Position numbers and translations under genes: made by a program. From Pseudomonadota bacterium (lineage in GTDB: Bacteria; Pseudomonadota; Gammaproteobacteria; Steroidobacterales; Steroidobacteraceae), in contig JAEZCR010000075.1 in assembly GCA_023433465.1 (NCBI GenBank), positions 1-17,341 on the forward strand: a DNA stretch of 17,341 nt, given 5' to 3'. This document shows positions 1-7,407 of the stretch, in pieces. Positions within the stretch are counted from its first letter, which is position 1, and the number at the start of each line of letters is the position of its first letter. The notes below the pieces were generated by a model. That model did not search any database and was not told the DNA's origin. It saw only the letters and a list, made by a program, of their open reading frames with translations.

Positions 1-372
1 GCGGCTAGCGGGGGGAACCCGGGCAGCCCGCGACCGAAGGTGGTGCGGCGCGTCGTCATGATCGGAGCGCCGGTGCTGGACGAGACCGAGCGTCGCTCGT
101 ATCGCGACCTGTCGCCACCCGAGGGCATGTCGCAGGGTGCGTTGTGGACCCGCAGCGCCGTCATCGAATGGCCGGCGCAGGAACGATTGCCGCTCGTGAA
201 GCAGCCGCTGCTCGTGCTGCGGCCGAAAGACAACTTCTGGGAAGCCGGCGCTCGTGTCATGAAGCTGAACGCCGGCGCCCGCGTGATCGATTTGCCGGAC
301 CAGGACCGGAAGATCCTCGACGACGCGCCGGTCCTGGTCGCGAAACACGTCCTCGCGTTCTGCGCAGGCTGA
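1..372 (+). CDS. Alpha/beta-hydrolase, C-terminal part (5' end outside window)
   Basis: The frame is open from base 1 to the TGA at 370-372 and leaves 123 visible residues, so the true start lies upstream; the GTG at 40 is only an internal codon. The fragment has the shape of the last third of an alpha/beta-hydrolase. A hydrophobic strand (QPLLVLRPKDNFW) carries Asp77 (numbered from the first visible codon) where these enzymes place the catalytic acid. The ending ARVIDLP...ILDDAPVLVAKHVLAF matches the usual final strand and helix. The catalytic histidine normally expected in the loop after LP appears to be arginine (LPDQDRKI), so the protein may be inactive or use another residue. The substrate cannot be told. 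It converges with the acetyltransferase gene, leaving only 7 bases between the two stops. Confidence 0.6.
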   Translation, partial: AASGGNPGSPRPKVVRRVVMIGAPVLDETERRSYRDLSPPEGMSQGALWTRSAVIEWPAQERLPLVKQPLLVLRPKDNFWEAGARVMKLNAGARVIDLPDQDRKILDDAPVLVAKHVLAFCAG

Positions 373-379
373 AGCCCGC

Positions 380-1117
380 TCAGGAACGCGCGTGCACGAA
401 GGGCGCGGTGAGCTCGGACAGGCGCAGGTTCTGCACGCCACGCGCGTCGAAGTTGGCGGGATCGAGCCAGCGTAGATAGGCATCCCGCAGGCCGCCCTTC
501 CAGTCCTCGTCGATGATCGCGAACCACGTGGTGTCGCGATTGCGCCCCTTGTTGACGATCGCGCGGCGGAACAAACCCTCGTACGTGAAGCCGAGCCTCT
601 CGGCCGCCGCGCGTGACGGCAGGTTGCCGCTGTCGCACTTCCATTCGTAGCGCCGGTAACCGAGCGCGAAGGCCTGGCGCATGAACAGGAACATCGCCTC
701 GGTCGCGGCCCGCGTGCGCGCCAGGCGCGGAGAATAGTAGATGTGTCCGATCTCGAGGACGCCGTGCGCGGGCTCGATTCGCAGGTAGCTCGCGAAACCC
801 AGCGCTTTTCCGGTTTCCGGATCGACGATCGCGAAGAAGACCTTGTCCGTCGCCGCCTGCGCGGCGCGGCACCAGGATTCGAACTCCTCGAATCTCGAGT
901 AGGGACCCTGGAAGAGATAGGTCCAGGTGCGGCCATCGCGATCCTCGGACTGCGCCTCGTAAAGATCGCGCGCGTGGCGCCCGGTCTCCAGCGGCTCGAG
1001 GCGGCAATAACGACCCGACAGGGTCTCGCGCGGCGGAAATGGCGGCGCCTTCCACTCGGGCATGTCGAAGCCGATCGGCTGGTCGAACTGGTTTCGCCTG
1101 GGCGGAACGTTCTGCAT
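380..1117 (-). CDS. GNAT-family N-acetyltransferase (RimJ/RimL-like)
   Basis: This 245-residue cytoplasmic protein has the RimJ/RimL-type GNAT layout. An N-terminal strand pair (GRYCRLEPLETGRHA, about 36-50) is followed by FFAIVDPETGKALGFASYLRI (split here as FFAIVDP, 94-100, and GKALGFASYLRI, 103-114). The acetyl-CoA core is EIGHIYYSPRLARTRAATEA (about 122-141) and the C-terminal signature is NLPSRAAAERLGFTYEGLFR (about 165-184), then GRNRDTTWFAIIDEDW. Related proteins acetylate amino groups of proteins or small molecules using acetyl-CoA; the acceptor here is unknown. The pyrophosphate-binding loop reads RTRAATEA rather than the common RGxGxA/G form. The ATG at 1117 is preceded by a purine-rich GAGAA. 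A later Met at residue 19 is a possible alternative start. It is divergent from the S9 peptidase gene. Confidence 0.8.
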   Translation of the reverse strand: MQNVPPRRNQFDQPIGFDMPEWKAPPFPPRETLSGRYCRLEPLETGRHARDLYEAQSEDRDGRTWTYLFQGPYSRFEEFESWCRAAQAATDKVFFAIVDPETGKALGFASYLRIEPAHGVLEIGHIYYSPRLARTRAATEAMFLFMRQAFALGYRRYEWKCDSGNLPSRAAAERLGFTYEGLFRRAIVNKGRNRDTTWFAIIDEDWKGGLRDAYLRWLDPANFDARGVQNLRLSELTAPFVHARS

Positions 1118-1260
1118 GTGAGGGATTCTCGCAGCGGCACGAGCCCAAGCGAAGGGACAGTTCGCCGGAACGATCCGGTACGGCTTGCCGCGGCCGAAGT
1201 GCCGTCGTCAGAATGCCCGCAATCGCGCTCTTGCAGGCGCTCAACGAATCCGGGTCTCAC
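1118..1260. promoter_or_regulatory. Divergent intergenic region between acetyltransferase and S9 peptidase genes
   Basis: These 143 bases separate two divergent genes and must hold both promoters. I could not pick out convincing -35/-10 boxes. The only structured element I see is a short perfect inverted repeat at 1165-1178 (CCGGA-ACGA-TCCGG), which could be a small operator or chance in GC-rich DNA. An in-frame ATG at 1213 lies inside this region, so the peptidase start may be 48 bases earlier than annotated. Confidence 0.3.
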
Positions 1261-3300
1261 ATGCATCGACTGCTGCTTGCGCTCACCGCGTGGGGCTGTG
1301 CTTTTGCGGCCGCCGCGCAAACTCCCGCCAACGTTTCGCCGCTGACCGCCGAGAAGATGTGGGCGCTGAAACGCCTCGGCGATCCCTCCATCACGCCGGA
1401 TGGCGCGCTGGCCGTCGTTCCCGTCACGACGTACGACGTCGCGGAGAACAAGGGCCTGACGGATCTGTGGCTGTTTCCCGTGGCCGGCGGAGCGCCGCGC
1501 CAACTCACGAGCGACAAGGCCAGCGACACGCAGCCCACCGTGAGCCCGGACGGCAAGTGGATCGCGTTCGTGTCGAAGCGCGGCGACGACACCGAACCGC
1601 AGGTCTACGTCATCGCGGTCGACGGCGGCGAGGCGCGCCGCGTCACCGATATCCCGACCGGCGTTTCGGTGCCCAAGTGGTTTCCGGACAGCAAGCGCCT
1701 CGCGTTCGTCAGCGAGGTGTGGTCGGACCTCGTGCGCTGGGAGGACCAGGGCGCGCGCAGGAAGGAGCGCGAGGCGTCGAAGATGACCGCGCGCGTGTGG
1801 ACCAAGGCGCCGATCTCCTATTTCGATCGCTACTTCGACGATCGGCAGACGCAGCTCTTCTCGATCCCGCTCGAAGGCGGTGAGCCGACGGCCATCACGC
1901 GCATGTCGGGCTTCAGTCTCGCGCGCCAGGATGTCGATGCGACCTCGTACGACATCTCGCCGGATGGCCTGGAAGTCGCGTTCGTCGCGGACGTCGACAC
2001 CTCCGGTGTGGAACGCAATCTCGACGTGATCGCGCTGCCGTCCTGCGGCTGCAAGCCGGCGCGCAACATCACCGAGGCCAACAAGGCCGACGACGAGTCG
2101 CCGCGATACAGCCCGGACGGCAGGAAGCTCGCCTTCATCCAGCAGCGCGTGTTGCGCTTCTACGCGGATCGCGGCCGGCTGATGCTGTTCGACCGCGGCG
2201 CCGGAACGACCGCGGGGCTCACGGAGGATTGGGACCGTTCGGTTTCGGGCATCGCGTGGGAATCCGGATCGCGCAGTTTGTTGGGCGCGATCGACGACGC
2301 CGGCACGCGCCGCGTGTATCGTTTCGGTGTGGGCGGCGGCGCGCCGAAGGCCGTGACGCGCGAATCTTCGTACGGCGCGCTCGCGCCTTCCGCGAACGGC
2401 AGAAGCCTCGTCGCGATCCGCCAGAGCTTCACGGAGCCACCGACGCTGGTATCGATCGCGCGCGATGGAACGGCGACGAAACTCTCCACGTTCAACGATG
2501 CGGCGCTCGCCTCCGTTTCGCGCGCGAAGGTCGAGAGCGTCACGTACACCGGCGCGCGCGACGCGCCGATCCAGATGTGGGTCGTCTATCCACCCGGCTT
2601 CGATCCGTCGAAGAAGTATCCCGTGATGTTGCTGATGCACGGCGGTCCGCACGTGGGCATCACGGACGCGCTGCAGTGGCGCTGGAACGCGGAGGTGTTC
2701 GCGGGCTGGGGATACGTCGTCACGTGGCACAACTTCCATGGATCCAGCGGCTTCGGCCAGGAGTTCGCGGACTCGATCAATCCCGACTGGATCACGCTGC
2801 CCTACGAGGACACGATCAAGGCGGCCGAGTGGTTGAAGTCGAAACCGTTCGTGGATCCCGAGCGTATGATCGCCGCGGGCGGCAGCTACGGCGGATTCCT
2901 CGCGACCACGTTGTTAGGCCGGCCGCATCCGTTCAAGGCGCTGGTCGCGCACGCCGCGGTCTACAACCTGTACACGCAGCAGGGAGCGGACTACGGCAGC
3001 GGCAAGGAACGCTTCTTCGATTTCTGGGAGAAACCCGAGGAGTTCGCGAAGTATTCGCCGCACGTTTCGGCGGGCAACTTCAAGACGCCCACGCTCATCA
3101 TCCACGGGCAGCAGGATCTGCGCGTGCCCGTGAATCACAGCCTCGAATTGTTCAACACGCTGCAGAAGCGCGGCGTGCCGTCGAAGCTCGTCTATTTCCC
3201 CGATGAAAACCACTGGGTTCTGAAACCGCAGAACTCGCTGTTCTGGTACCAGGCCGTGCGCGACTGGGTCGCAACCTACGCCGCGCCGGGTCCGTCTTGA
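1261..3300 (+). CDS. Secreted S9-family prolyl-oligopeptidase-type peptidase
   Basis: This 679-residue protein is likely a periplasmic serine peptidase of the dipeptidyl/acylaminoacyl-peptidase group (S9). The ATG at 1261 is chosen because it gives a clean signal peptide (MHRLLLALTAWGCAFAAAAQ, cleavage near residue 20). The frame is open further upstream with an ATG at 1213, and neither start has a strong ribosome site. Residues about 40-420 form a beta-propeller with PD40-type repeats (SPDGKWIAF near 95-103, SPDGLEVAF near 233-241, SPDGRKLAF near 285-293). The alpha/beta-hydrolase domain follows, with HGGPH at 460-464 as the likely oxyanion region. The triad is Ser542 in GGSYGGF, Asp619 in HGQQDLRVP and His651 in ENHWVL. 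It probably trims short peptides. It starts a three-gene run with the SDR and the membrane protein. Confidence 0.9.
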   Translation: MHRLLLALTAWGCAFAAAAQTPANVSPLTAEKMWALKRLGDPSITPDGALAVVPVTTYDVAENKGLTDLWLFPVAGGAPRQLTSDKASDTQPTVSPDGKWIAFVSKRGDDTEPQVYVIAVDGGEARRVTDIPTGVSVPKWFPDSKRLAFVSEVWSDLVRWEDQGARRKEREASKMTARVWTKAPISYFDRYFDDRQTQLFSIPLEGGEPTAITRMSGFSLARQDVDATSYDISPDGLEVAFVADVDTSGVERNLDVIALPSCGCKPARNITEANKADDESPRYSPDGRKLAFIQQRVLRFYADRGRLMLFDRGAGTTAGLTEDWDRSVSGIAWESGSRSLLGAIDDAGTRRVYRFGVGGGAPKAVTRESSYGALAPSANGRSLVAIRQSFTEPPTLVSIARDGTATKLSTFNDAALASVSRAKVESVTYTGARDAPIQMWVVYPPGFDPSKKYPVMLLMHGGPHVGITDALQWRWNAEVFAGWGYVVTWHNFHGSSGFGQEFADSINPDWITLPYEDTIKAAEWLKSKPFVDPERMIAAGGSYGGFLATTLLGRPHPFKALVAHAAVYNLYTQQGADYGSGKERFFDFWEKPEEFAKYSPHVSAGNFKTPTLIIHGQQDLRVPVNHSLELFNTLQKRGVPSKLVYFPDENHWVLKPQNSLFWYQAVRDWVATYAAPGPS

Positions 3301-3302
3301 AC

Positions 3303-3308
3303 GAGGAG
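3303..3308 (+). promoter_or_regulatory. Ribosome binding site deciding the SDR start
   Basis: GAGGAG lies 6 bases before the ATG at 3315. It favours that start over the upstream in-frame TTG at 3297, which overlaps the peptidase stop codon. Confidence 0.75.
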
Positions 3309-3314
3309 TCACAC

Positions 3315-4433
3315 ATGAAACGCCGTACCCTCTTGACCCTGGCCGCCGCGAGCACGCTCGCGGGGCTCGCGCCCGCCTGGGCCGCGAAGAATTCGAAGAA
3401 GGCGAAGAAGCCGCTCAAGATCCTCATCCTCGGCGGCACCCGCTTCATCGGGCTGCACATGACGGCGCTCGCGCTCGAACGCGGGCACACCCTCACGTTC
3501 TTCAATCGCGGCAAGACGAAGACGGACCGCTTTCCCGAGGTCGAGCGGATCCTGGGCGACCGCAACGGGCAGATCGATGGGCTCAAGGACCGCGAGTGGG
3601 ACGCGGTCATCGACAACTCGGGCTACGTGCCGCGCCACGTGCGCCTCTCGGCCGAACTACTCGCGCCGAAGGTGAAGCAATACGTGTTCGTGTCGTCGGT
3701 CTCGGTGTATCCGACCTTCAGCGAGCCGCGCGACGAGAAATCGCCGGTGGGCAAACTCGCCGACGAAACCATCGAAAAGGTCGACGGCGAAACGTACGGC
3801 CCGCTGAAGGCGCTGTGCGAGCAGGCGGCCGAGAAGGCAATGCCGGGCCGCACCACGGTCATCCGCCCGGGCCTCATCGTCGGACCGGACGACAACACCG
3901 ACCGATTCACCTACTGGCCGGCGCGCGCCGCGCGCGGCGGCGAGTTCATCGCGCCGGGCGCACCCGGGGATCCGTTCCAGGTCATCGACGTGCGCGACCT
4001 CGCGGCATTCACGCTGAACGCGGTCGAGAACGACGTCACCGGCGTCTACAACCTGGTCTCCGACCCGAATGCGTTCAAGTTCGGCGAGCTCACGGATGCG
4101 TCGATCGCGGCGGCGAAGAAACTCGCGAAACCGTCCGACGCGCCGCGCGCCGTCTATCTACCGGCCGACTTCCTCGAGGCGCAGCAGGTCGCGCCGTGGA
4201 GCGAGATGCCGGTGTGGCTGCCCGCGAAGGGCGACGAGGCCGCGTTCGCGGGCACCAGCAACGCCGCGGCGCGCGCCCGGGGACTGACGATCACGCCGAT
4301 CGCGAAGACCGTCGAGGACACGCTGGCGTGGCATCTGACCCGGCCCGCCGAGGAACGCGAAAAACTCAAGTCCGGCATCGCGGCGGACAAGGAGGCCACC
4401 GTACTCGCCGCCTGGAAAACGAAGAATGGATGA
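3315..4433 (+). CDS. Exported NAD-dependent epimerase/dehydratase (extended SDR)
   Basis: This 372-residue protein has an extended-SDR fold behind an N-terminal export signal. Residues 1-24 contain a twin arginine (KRR), a hydrophobic stretch and AWA before the mature part, resembling a Tat signal, as is common for cofactor-bound enzymes exported in folded form. The NAD(P)-binding Rossmann motif is GGTRFIG at 40-46. The catalytic set is Ser in SSVSVY (127-132) with Tyr161 and Lys165 in YGPLK. The VIRPGLIVGPDD segment near 182-193 is typical of nucleotide-sugar epimerase relatives. The sugar or other substrate is unknown. A poly-lysine linker (NSKKAKK) separates the signal from the domain. The gene begins 14 bases after the peptidase stop, so the two are probably co-transcribed. 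Confidence 0.82.
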   Translation: MKRRTLLTLAAASTLAGLAPAWAAKNSKKAKKPLKILILGGTRFIGLHMTALALERGHTLTFFNRGKTKTDRFPEVERILGDRNGQIDGLKDREWDAVIDNSGYVPRHVRLSAELLAPKVKQYVFVSSVSVYPTFSEPRDEKSPVGKLADETIEKVDGETYGPLKALCEQAAEKAMPGRTTVIRPGLIVGPDDNTDRFTYWPARAARGGEFIAPGAPGDPFQVIDVRDLAAFTLNAVENDVTGVYNLVSDPNAFKFGELTDASIAAAKKLAKPSDAPRAVYLPADFLEAQQVAPWSEMPVWLPAKGDEAAFAGTSNAAARARGLTITPIAKTVEDTLAWHLTRPAEEREKLKSGIAADKEATVLAAWKTKNG

Positions 4434-4437
4434 GCCC

Positions 4438-4442
4438 GGAGG
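4438..4442 (+). promoter_or_regulatory. Ribosome binding site of the membrane protein gene
   Basis: A GGAGG sits 4 bases before the ATG at 4447, in the 13-base gap after the SDR stop. It supports this start and co-translation with the upstream gene. Confidence 0.65.
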
Positions 4443-4446
4443 CTGA

Positions 4447-5244
4447 ATGGGAAACCCGTCGGTCCAGAAGCTCATCCTGAGAGTTGCCGGGACGACGGGT
4501 TTCGCGCTGTTCGCGGCCTTCTTCCTGCTCACCTTCTCCACGCCACAGTGGGTAGAGGATTTCGCGCGCGACTTCATCACTGCCGAAGTGCGCGGGCGCA
4601 TCGACACCGCGGTAGCGGCGGCCGGCCTACCCACGGCGAGCGGGGCGCTCGCGGAAGTCGCGCAGGAGATCCATCGGAGGAACGAGAAAGAGCTGGCCGG
4701 TCTGCGCAGGCAGCTCGCGAAACGAACCCACGAGCAACTCGCGGCCGCTCTCGCGGAGGTTCGCGACCCGTCGTGTGAATGCCGGCGCGCCATCGCCGCG
4801 GCGCTCGAAGCCAACAGCCTGGGCCGCATCTCGGCCCTGCTCGCCGACAACGCACGACTGCGGGGGTTCATACACGGTGCCTACATGTCGACCGTCACGG
4901 AGCTCAAACGCGACATCCGGATCTTCGCCGCGAGCAACGCCCTGTGTTTTCTCGCGCTGCTGGCCATCTCGTTCGCAAGGCCGCGGGCGATGCGCCACCT
5001 GTTCGTGCCGGGCCTGTTGCTGACCATCGCTGCGCTGCTGTGCGCCGGTCTCTATGTGTTCGAGCAGGACTGGCTGCTCACGATCATCCACGGCAGCTAT
5101 CTGGGTTTCGCCTACGCCGGATACCTCGGCATCGTGTTCCTGTTCTTCTGCGACATCGTGCTCAATCGAGGACAGGTGACGACCACGATATTCAATCTGG
5201 TCGCGGAAGCCATTGGATCCGCCGCGTCGCTCGTGCCCTGCTGA
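4447..5244 (+). CDS. Unrecognised four-helix inner-membrane protein
   Basis: I do not recognise this 265-residue protein. One membrane helix lies near the N terminus (about 12-31, rich in F, A and L). A long charged, helix-prone stretch follows (about 35-155). It contains a likely coiled coil around 68-105 (EIHRRNEKELAGLRRQLAKR and onward) and a CEC cysteine pair at 110-112. Three further membrane helices follow (about 158-177, 184-204 and 212-239). The layout suggests a large soluble domain on one side of the membrane between helix 1 and helix 2. It is the last gene of the run with the exported peptidase and SDR, 13 bases behind the SDR, and it converges with the cupin gene with a 24-base gap. 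I saw no clear hairpin terminator in that gap. Confidence 0.75.
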   Translation: MGNPSVQKLILRVAGTTGFALFAAFFLLTFSTPQWVEDFARDFITAEVRGRIDTAVAAAGLPTASGALAEVAQEIHRRNEKELAGLRRQLAKRTHEQLAAALAEVRDPSCECRRAIAAALEANSLGRISALLADNARLRGFIHGAYMSTVTELKRDIRIFAASNALCFLALLAISFARPRAMRHLFVPGLLLTIAALLCAGLYVFEQDWLLTIIHGSYLGFAYAGYLGIVFLFFCDIVLNRGQVTTTIFNLVAEAIGSAASLVPC

Positions 5245-5268
5245 ACGACGCGGAATCAGTCCGACAGG

Positions 5269-5751
5269 TCAATCACCAATGGGGCCGAACGGCTTGGCGT
5301 CGGTCGCGTCGTAGATGTCGACCTGGTCGCCCATGCGCAGCATTCGCTTGCCGAGCTTCGGAAATTCGGCGACGTCGAACTCGCGGCTCTCACCACCTGC
5401 CAGGTAAACCAGGTCCTCCGTGCCGGTATTGCGCAGCAGGTGCGCAACCGACGGCGTCGGAAAACCCATGAAATCTCCCGGGCCGACTCCGTATTCGGCG
5501 TCGTCGATCAGCGCCGTGCCGTGTCCCGAGAGTACGTAGATCCACTCCTCTTCATATCGATGCGAGTGGTAGACGTACGATTCGCGTCCGGGCGGCACGC
5601 GGATGAAGTTCACGCCCGTGCGCTTGAGCCCCACGCTGCGCGCGAGTTGCATGCCGTGCATCTCGGAGCGCGGATTCCAGGGATGGGAGAACTGCTGCAG
5701 GTGCACGCCGACGTCCGCGGCGCGCACGAGGTTGAGGCTGGGTTTGTCCAT
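5269..5751 (-). CDS. Small single-domain cupin protein
   Basis: This 160-residue protein has one cupin beta-barrel. Motif 1 is the stretch around YHSHRYEEEW with His62, His64 and Glu68 or Glu69 as metal ligands. It is followed by IYVLSGHGTALID, then PGDFMGFP, and motif 2 carries His104 (SVAHLLRN). The metal set therefore looks intact. The partner substrate is unknown; such stand-alone cupins often bind sugars or small acids and need not be enzymes. The family resembles proteins annotated as cupins of the XRE-less COG3837 kind. It begins only 9 bases after the stop of the phosphoethanolamine transferase gene on the same strand, so it is probably the last gene of the sigma-factor operon. Confidence 0.8.
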   Translation of the reverse strand: MDKPSLNLVRAADVGVHLQQFSHPWNPRSEMHGMQLARSVGLKRTGVNFIRVPPGRESYVYHSHRYEEEWIYVLSGHGTALIDDAEYGVGPGDFMGFPTPSVAHLLRNTGTEDLVYLAGGESREFDVAEFPKLGKRMLRMGDQVDIYDATDAKPFGPIGD

Positions 5752-5760
5752 CGCCCAACA

Positions 5761-7407
5761 TTACTGCAACGCCTGCGCATAGGCACGGCCGGACACACCA
5801 CGACATCCGTCGAAGATGTCACGTTCCGGGCGATACACGGCGGTGTCGACATTCATGAGCCCGAGCACCGAGTGAAACAGATTGTCGTGCGAGAACCCGG
5901 CGTGGGTCTTGCGGCGCAGGCAGGTCATGTCGACGTCGCCACTGGCGCGCAGGGGCCTCGAGATCCACACGATCATCGGCACGTGCGTCTGCTGGCTCGG
6001 CGCGATCGCATGAGGGAGGCCGTGAAGATACAACCCGTGCTCGCCGAGCGACTCGCCATGATCCGACACGTACAGCATCGCGCCGTCGACCCGATCCGAC
6101 GCCTGCGAAAGACTCTTCACGATCTCGCCGAGCACGTGATCGGTATAGAGGATCGCGTTGTCATACGCGTTCACGATCTCGGCGCGGCTGCAGTCGCGCA
6201 ACTGCGCGGTCGCGCAGTCGGGCAGGAACTGCCGGAATTCCTTGGGGTAACGCTTGAAGTAGGCAGACCCGTGATTGCCCATCATGTGCAACACGATGAC
6301 GGTGTCGCGTTCGACATGCGGTAGTTCGGCCGCGAGCCGCTCGACGAGCGCGCCATCGTGGCAGCGGTCGTCGTCACACAGCCGCACATATTCGATACCG
6401 GGCCCTTCACACACGCCCTTGCAGCCCGACTGGTTGTCGAACCACTTCACCGCGTAGCCGGCGCGCGTCAGCACATCGAGCAACCCTTCGGAGTGACGGA
6501 TCTGGCGCTCGTCGTAGTGCTCGCGCCCGAGCGCGGAAAACATGCACGGTACCGAGACCTCCGTCGAGGTGCCGCAAGAGCTCACGTCGCTGAAGGAGGC
6601 AACGTCGAGTTTCGCGAGCTGCGGATTCGTCTCGCGCGGATAGCCGAGCAGCGAGAAATTCGCAGCGCGCGCGGTTTCGCCGACGACCAGCACCAGCAAC
6701 CGCGGCCTGTTCGCGAGCGCCACGCGCACCAGGTGCGCATCGGTCCCGATGGCTTCGCGCGGACCGGCAGCCGATGCGACATCGGCCACCGAGTTCACGG
6801 CCAGGCCATAGAGCAGATTGCCGGGCGTGATGAGGTAACGCGCCGTGTGCTGATTGCGCATCAGCGAAGTGATGTCCCGCGAGATCGGCAGCACCGCCAG
6901 CATCGCGACGACGACCGCGACGGCGATGCTGGCGGCGCGCGCGACGAGCGCCGGCAGCGGCGGCCGGCGCTCGATTCTCACGAAGGCGATGAACGCGAGC
7001 GGAATCGCGGACCATGCGAGAACCCAGGCGACCATTCCCGCCGTCACGAGCTCGCCCGCCTCGCGCACGTCCGTGCGCAGGATGTTCCGCACCATCGCGG
7101 TGTCGAGCAGGATGGCGAAGTTGCGCATGTAGAACGCCGCACCCGCAGTGACGACGACGAGCAGGCCCAGCAGCGGCTTCGCGATCCAGCGATGCGCGAA
7201 GGGCGCCAGCAGAGCGAAATGCAATGCGACCAGCGCGACGAAGCAGCAGGCCATGAACAGCCAGCTGGCGGGATCGGACCACGAGCGACTCGCCGCGACG
7301 GTGCTCCACCAGGGGCCGTTGGCGGTTGCCACCATCCAGGCGGCTACGAGCAGGATGAGTATTTCGGAACGCAGGGATGGGCGATGGCGCGCGAGGAGAT
7401 CGAGCAT
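5761..7407 (-). CDS. eptA: Lipid A phosphoethanolamine transferase (EptA/MCR type)
   Basis: This 548-residue inner-membrane enzyme is of the family that moves phosphoethanolamine from phosphatidylethanolamine to lipid A phosphates, lowering surface negative charge. Five membrane helices (about 15-30, 48-70, 78-95, 122-143 and 158-175) precede a periplasmic sulfatase-fold domain. The nucleophile is Thr245 in GETAR. Predicted zinc ligands are Glu244, Thr245, Asp449 and His450 (SDHGESLGEHG). His379 (MGNHGS) and His462 match the substrate-site histidines of MCR-1. Cysteine pairs at 278/288, 329/333, 344/349 and 398/406 are spaced like the disulfides of EptA. The length is normal. Its ATG directly follows the TGA of the Omp85-type gene (TGAATG), indicating translational coupling. 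Acceptors other than lipid A cannot be excluded. Confidence 0.9.
   Translation of the reverse strand: MLDLLARHRPSLRSEILILLVAAWMVATANGPWWSTVAASRSWSDPASWLFMACCFVALVALHFALLAPFAHRWIAKPLLGLLVVVTAGAAFYMRNFAILLDTAMVRNILRTDVREAGELVTAGMVAWVLAWSAIPLAFIAFVRIERRPPLPALVARAASIAVAVVVAMLAVLPISRDITSLMRNQHTARYLITPGNLLYGLAVNSVADVASAAGPREAIGTDAHLVRVALANRPRLLVLVVGETARAANFSLLGYPRETNPQLAKLDVASFSDVSSCGTSTEVSVPCMFSALGREHYDERQIRHSEGLLDVLTRAGYAVKWFDNQSGCKGVCEGPGIEYVRLCDDDRCHDGALVERLAAELPHVERDTVIVLHMMGNHGSAYFKRYPKEFRQFLPDCATAQLRDCSRAEIVNAYDNAILYTDHVLGEIVKSLSQASDRVDGAMLYVSDHGESLGEHGLYLHGLPHAIAPSQQTHVPMIVWISRPLRASGDVDMTCLRRKTHAGFSHDNLFHSVLGLMNVDTAVYRPERDIFDGCRGVSGRAYAQALQ

Noticed and set aside
1039..1260. Longer N-terminal start for the S9 peptidase
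   Set aside because: The extension overlaps the opposite acetyltransferase gene, is polar and Arg-rich, and would bury the signal peptide. The ATG at 1261 is the better start.
2229..3206. 325-codon open frame on the plus strand
   Set aside because: It overlaps the S9 peptidase catalytic domain in another frame and has no motif of its own.
5245..5268. Possible bidirectional terminator between the membrane protein and cupin genes
   Set aside because: The 24-base gap shows no stem-loop followed by a T-run.
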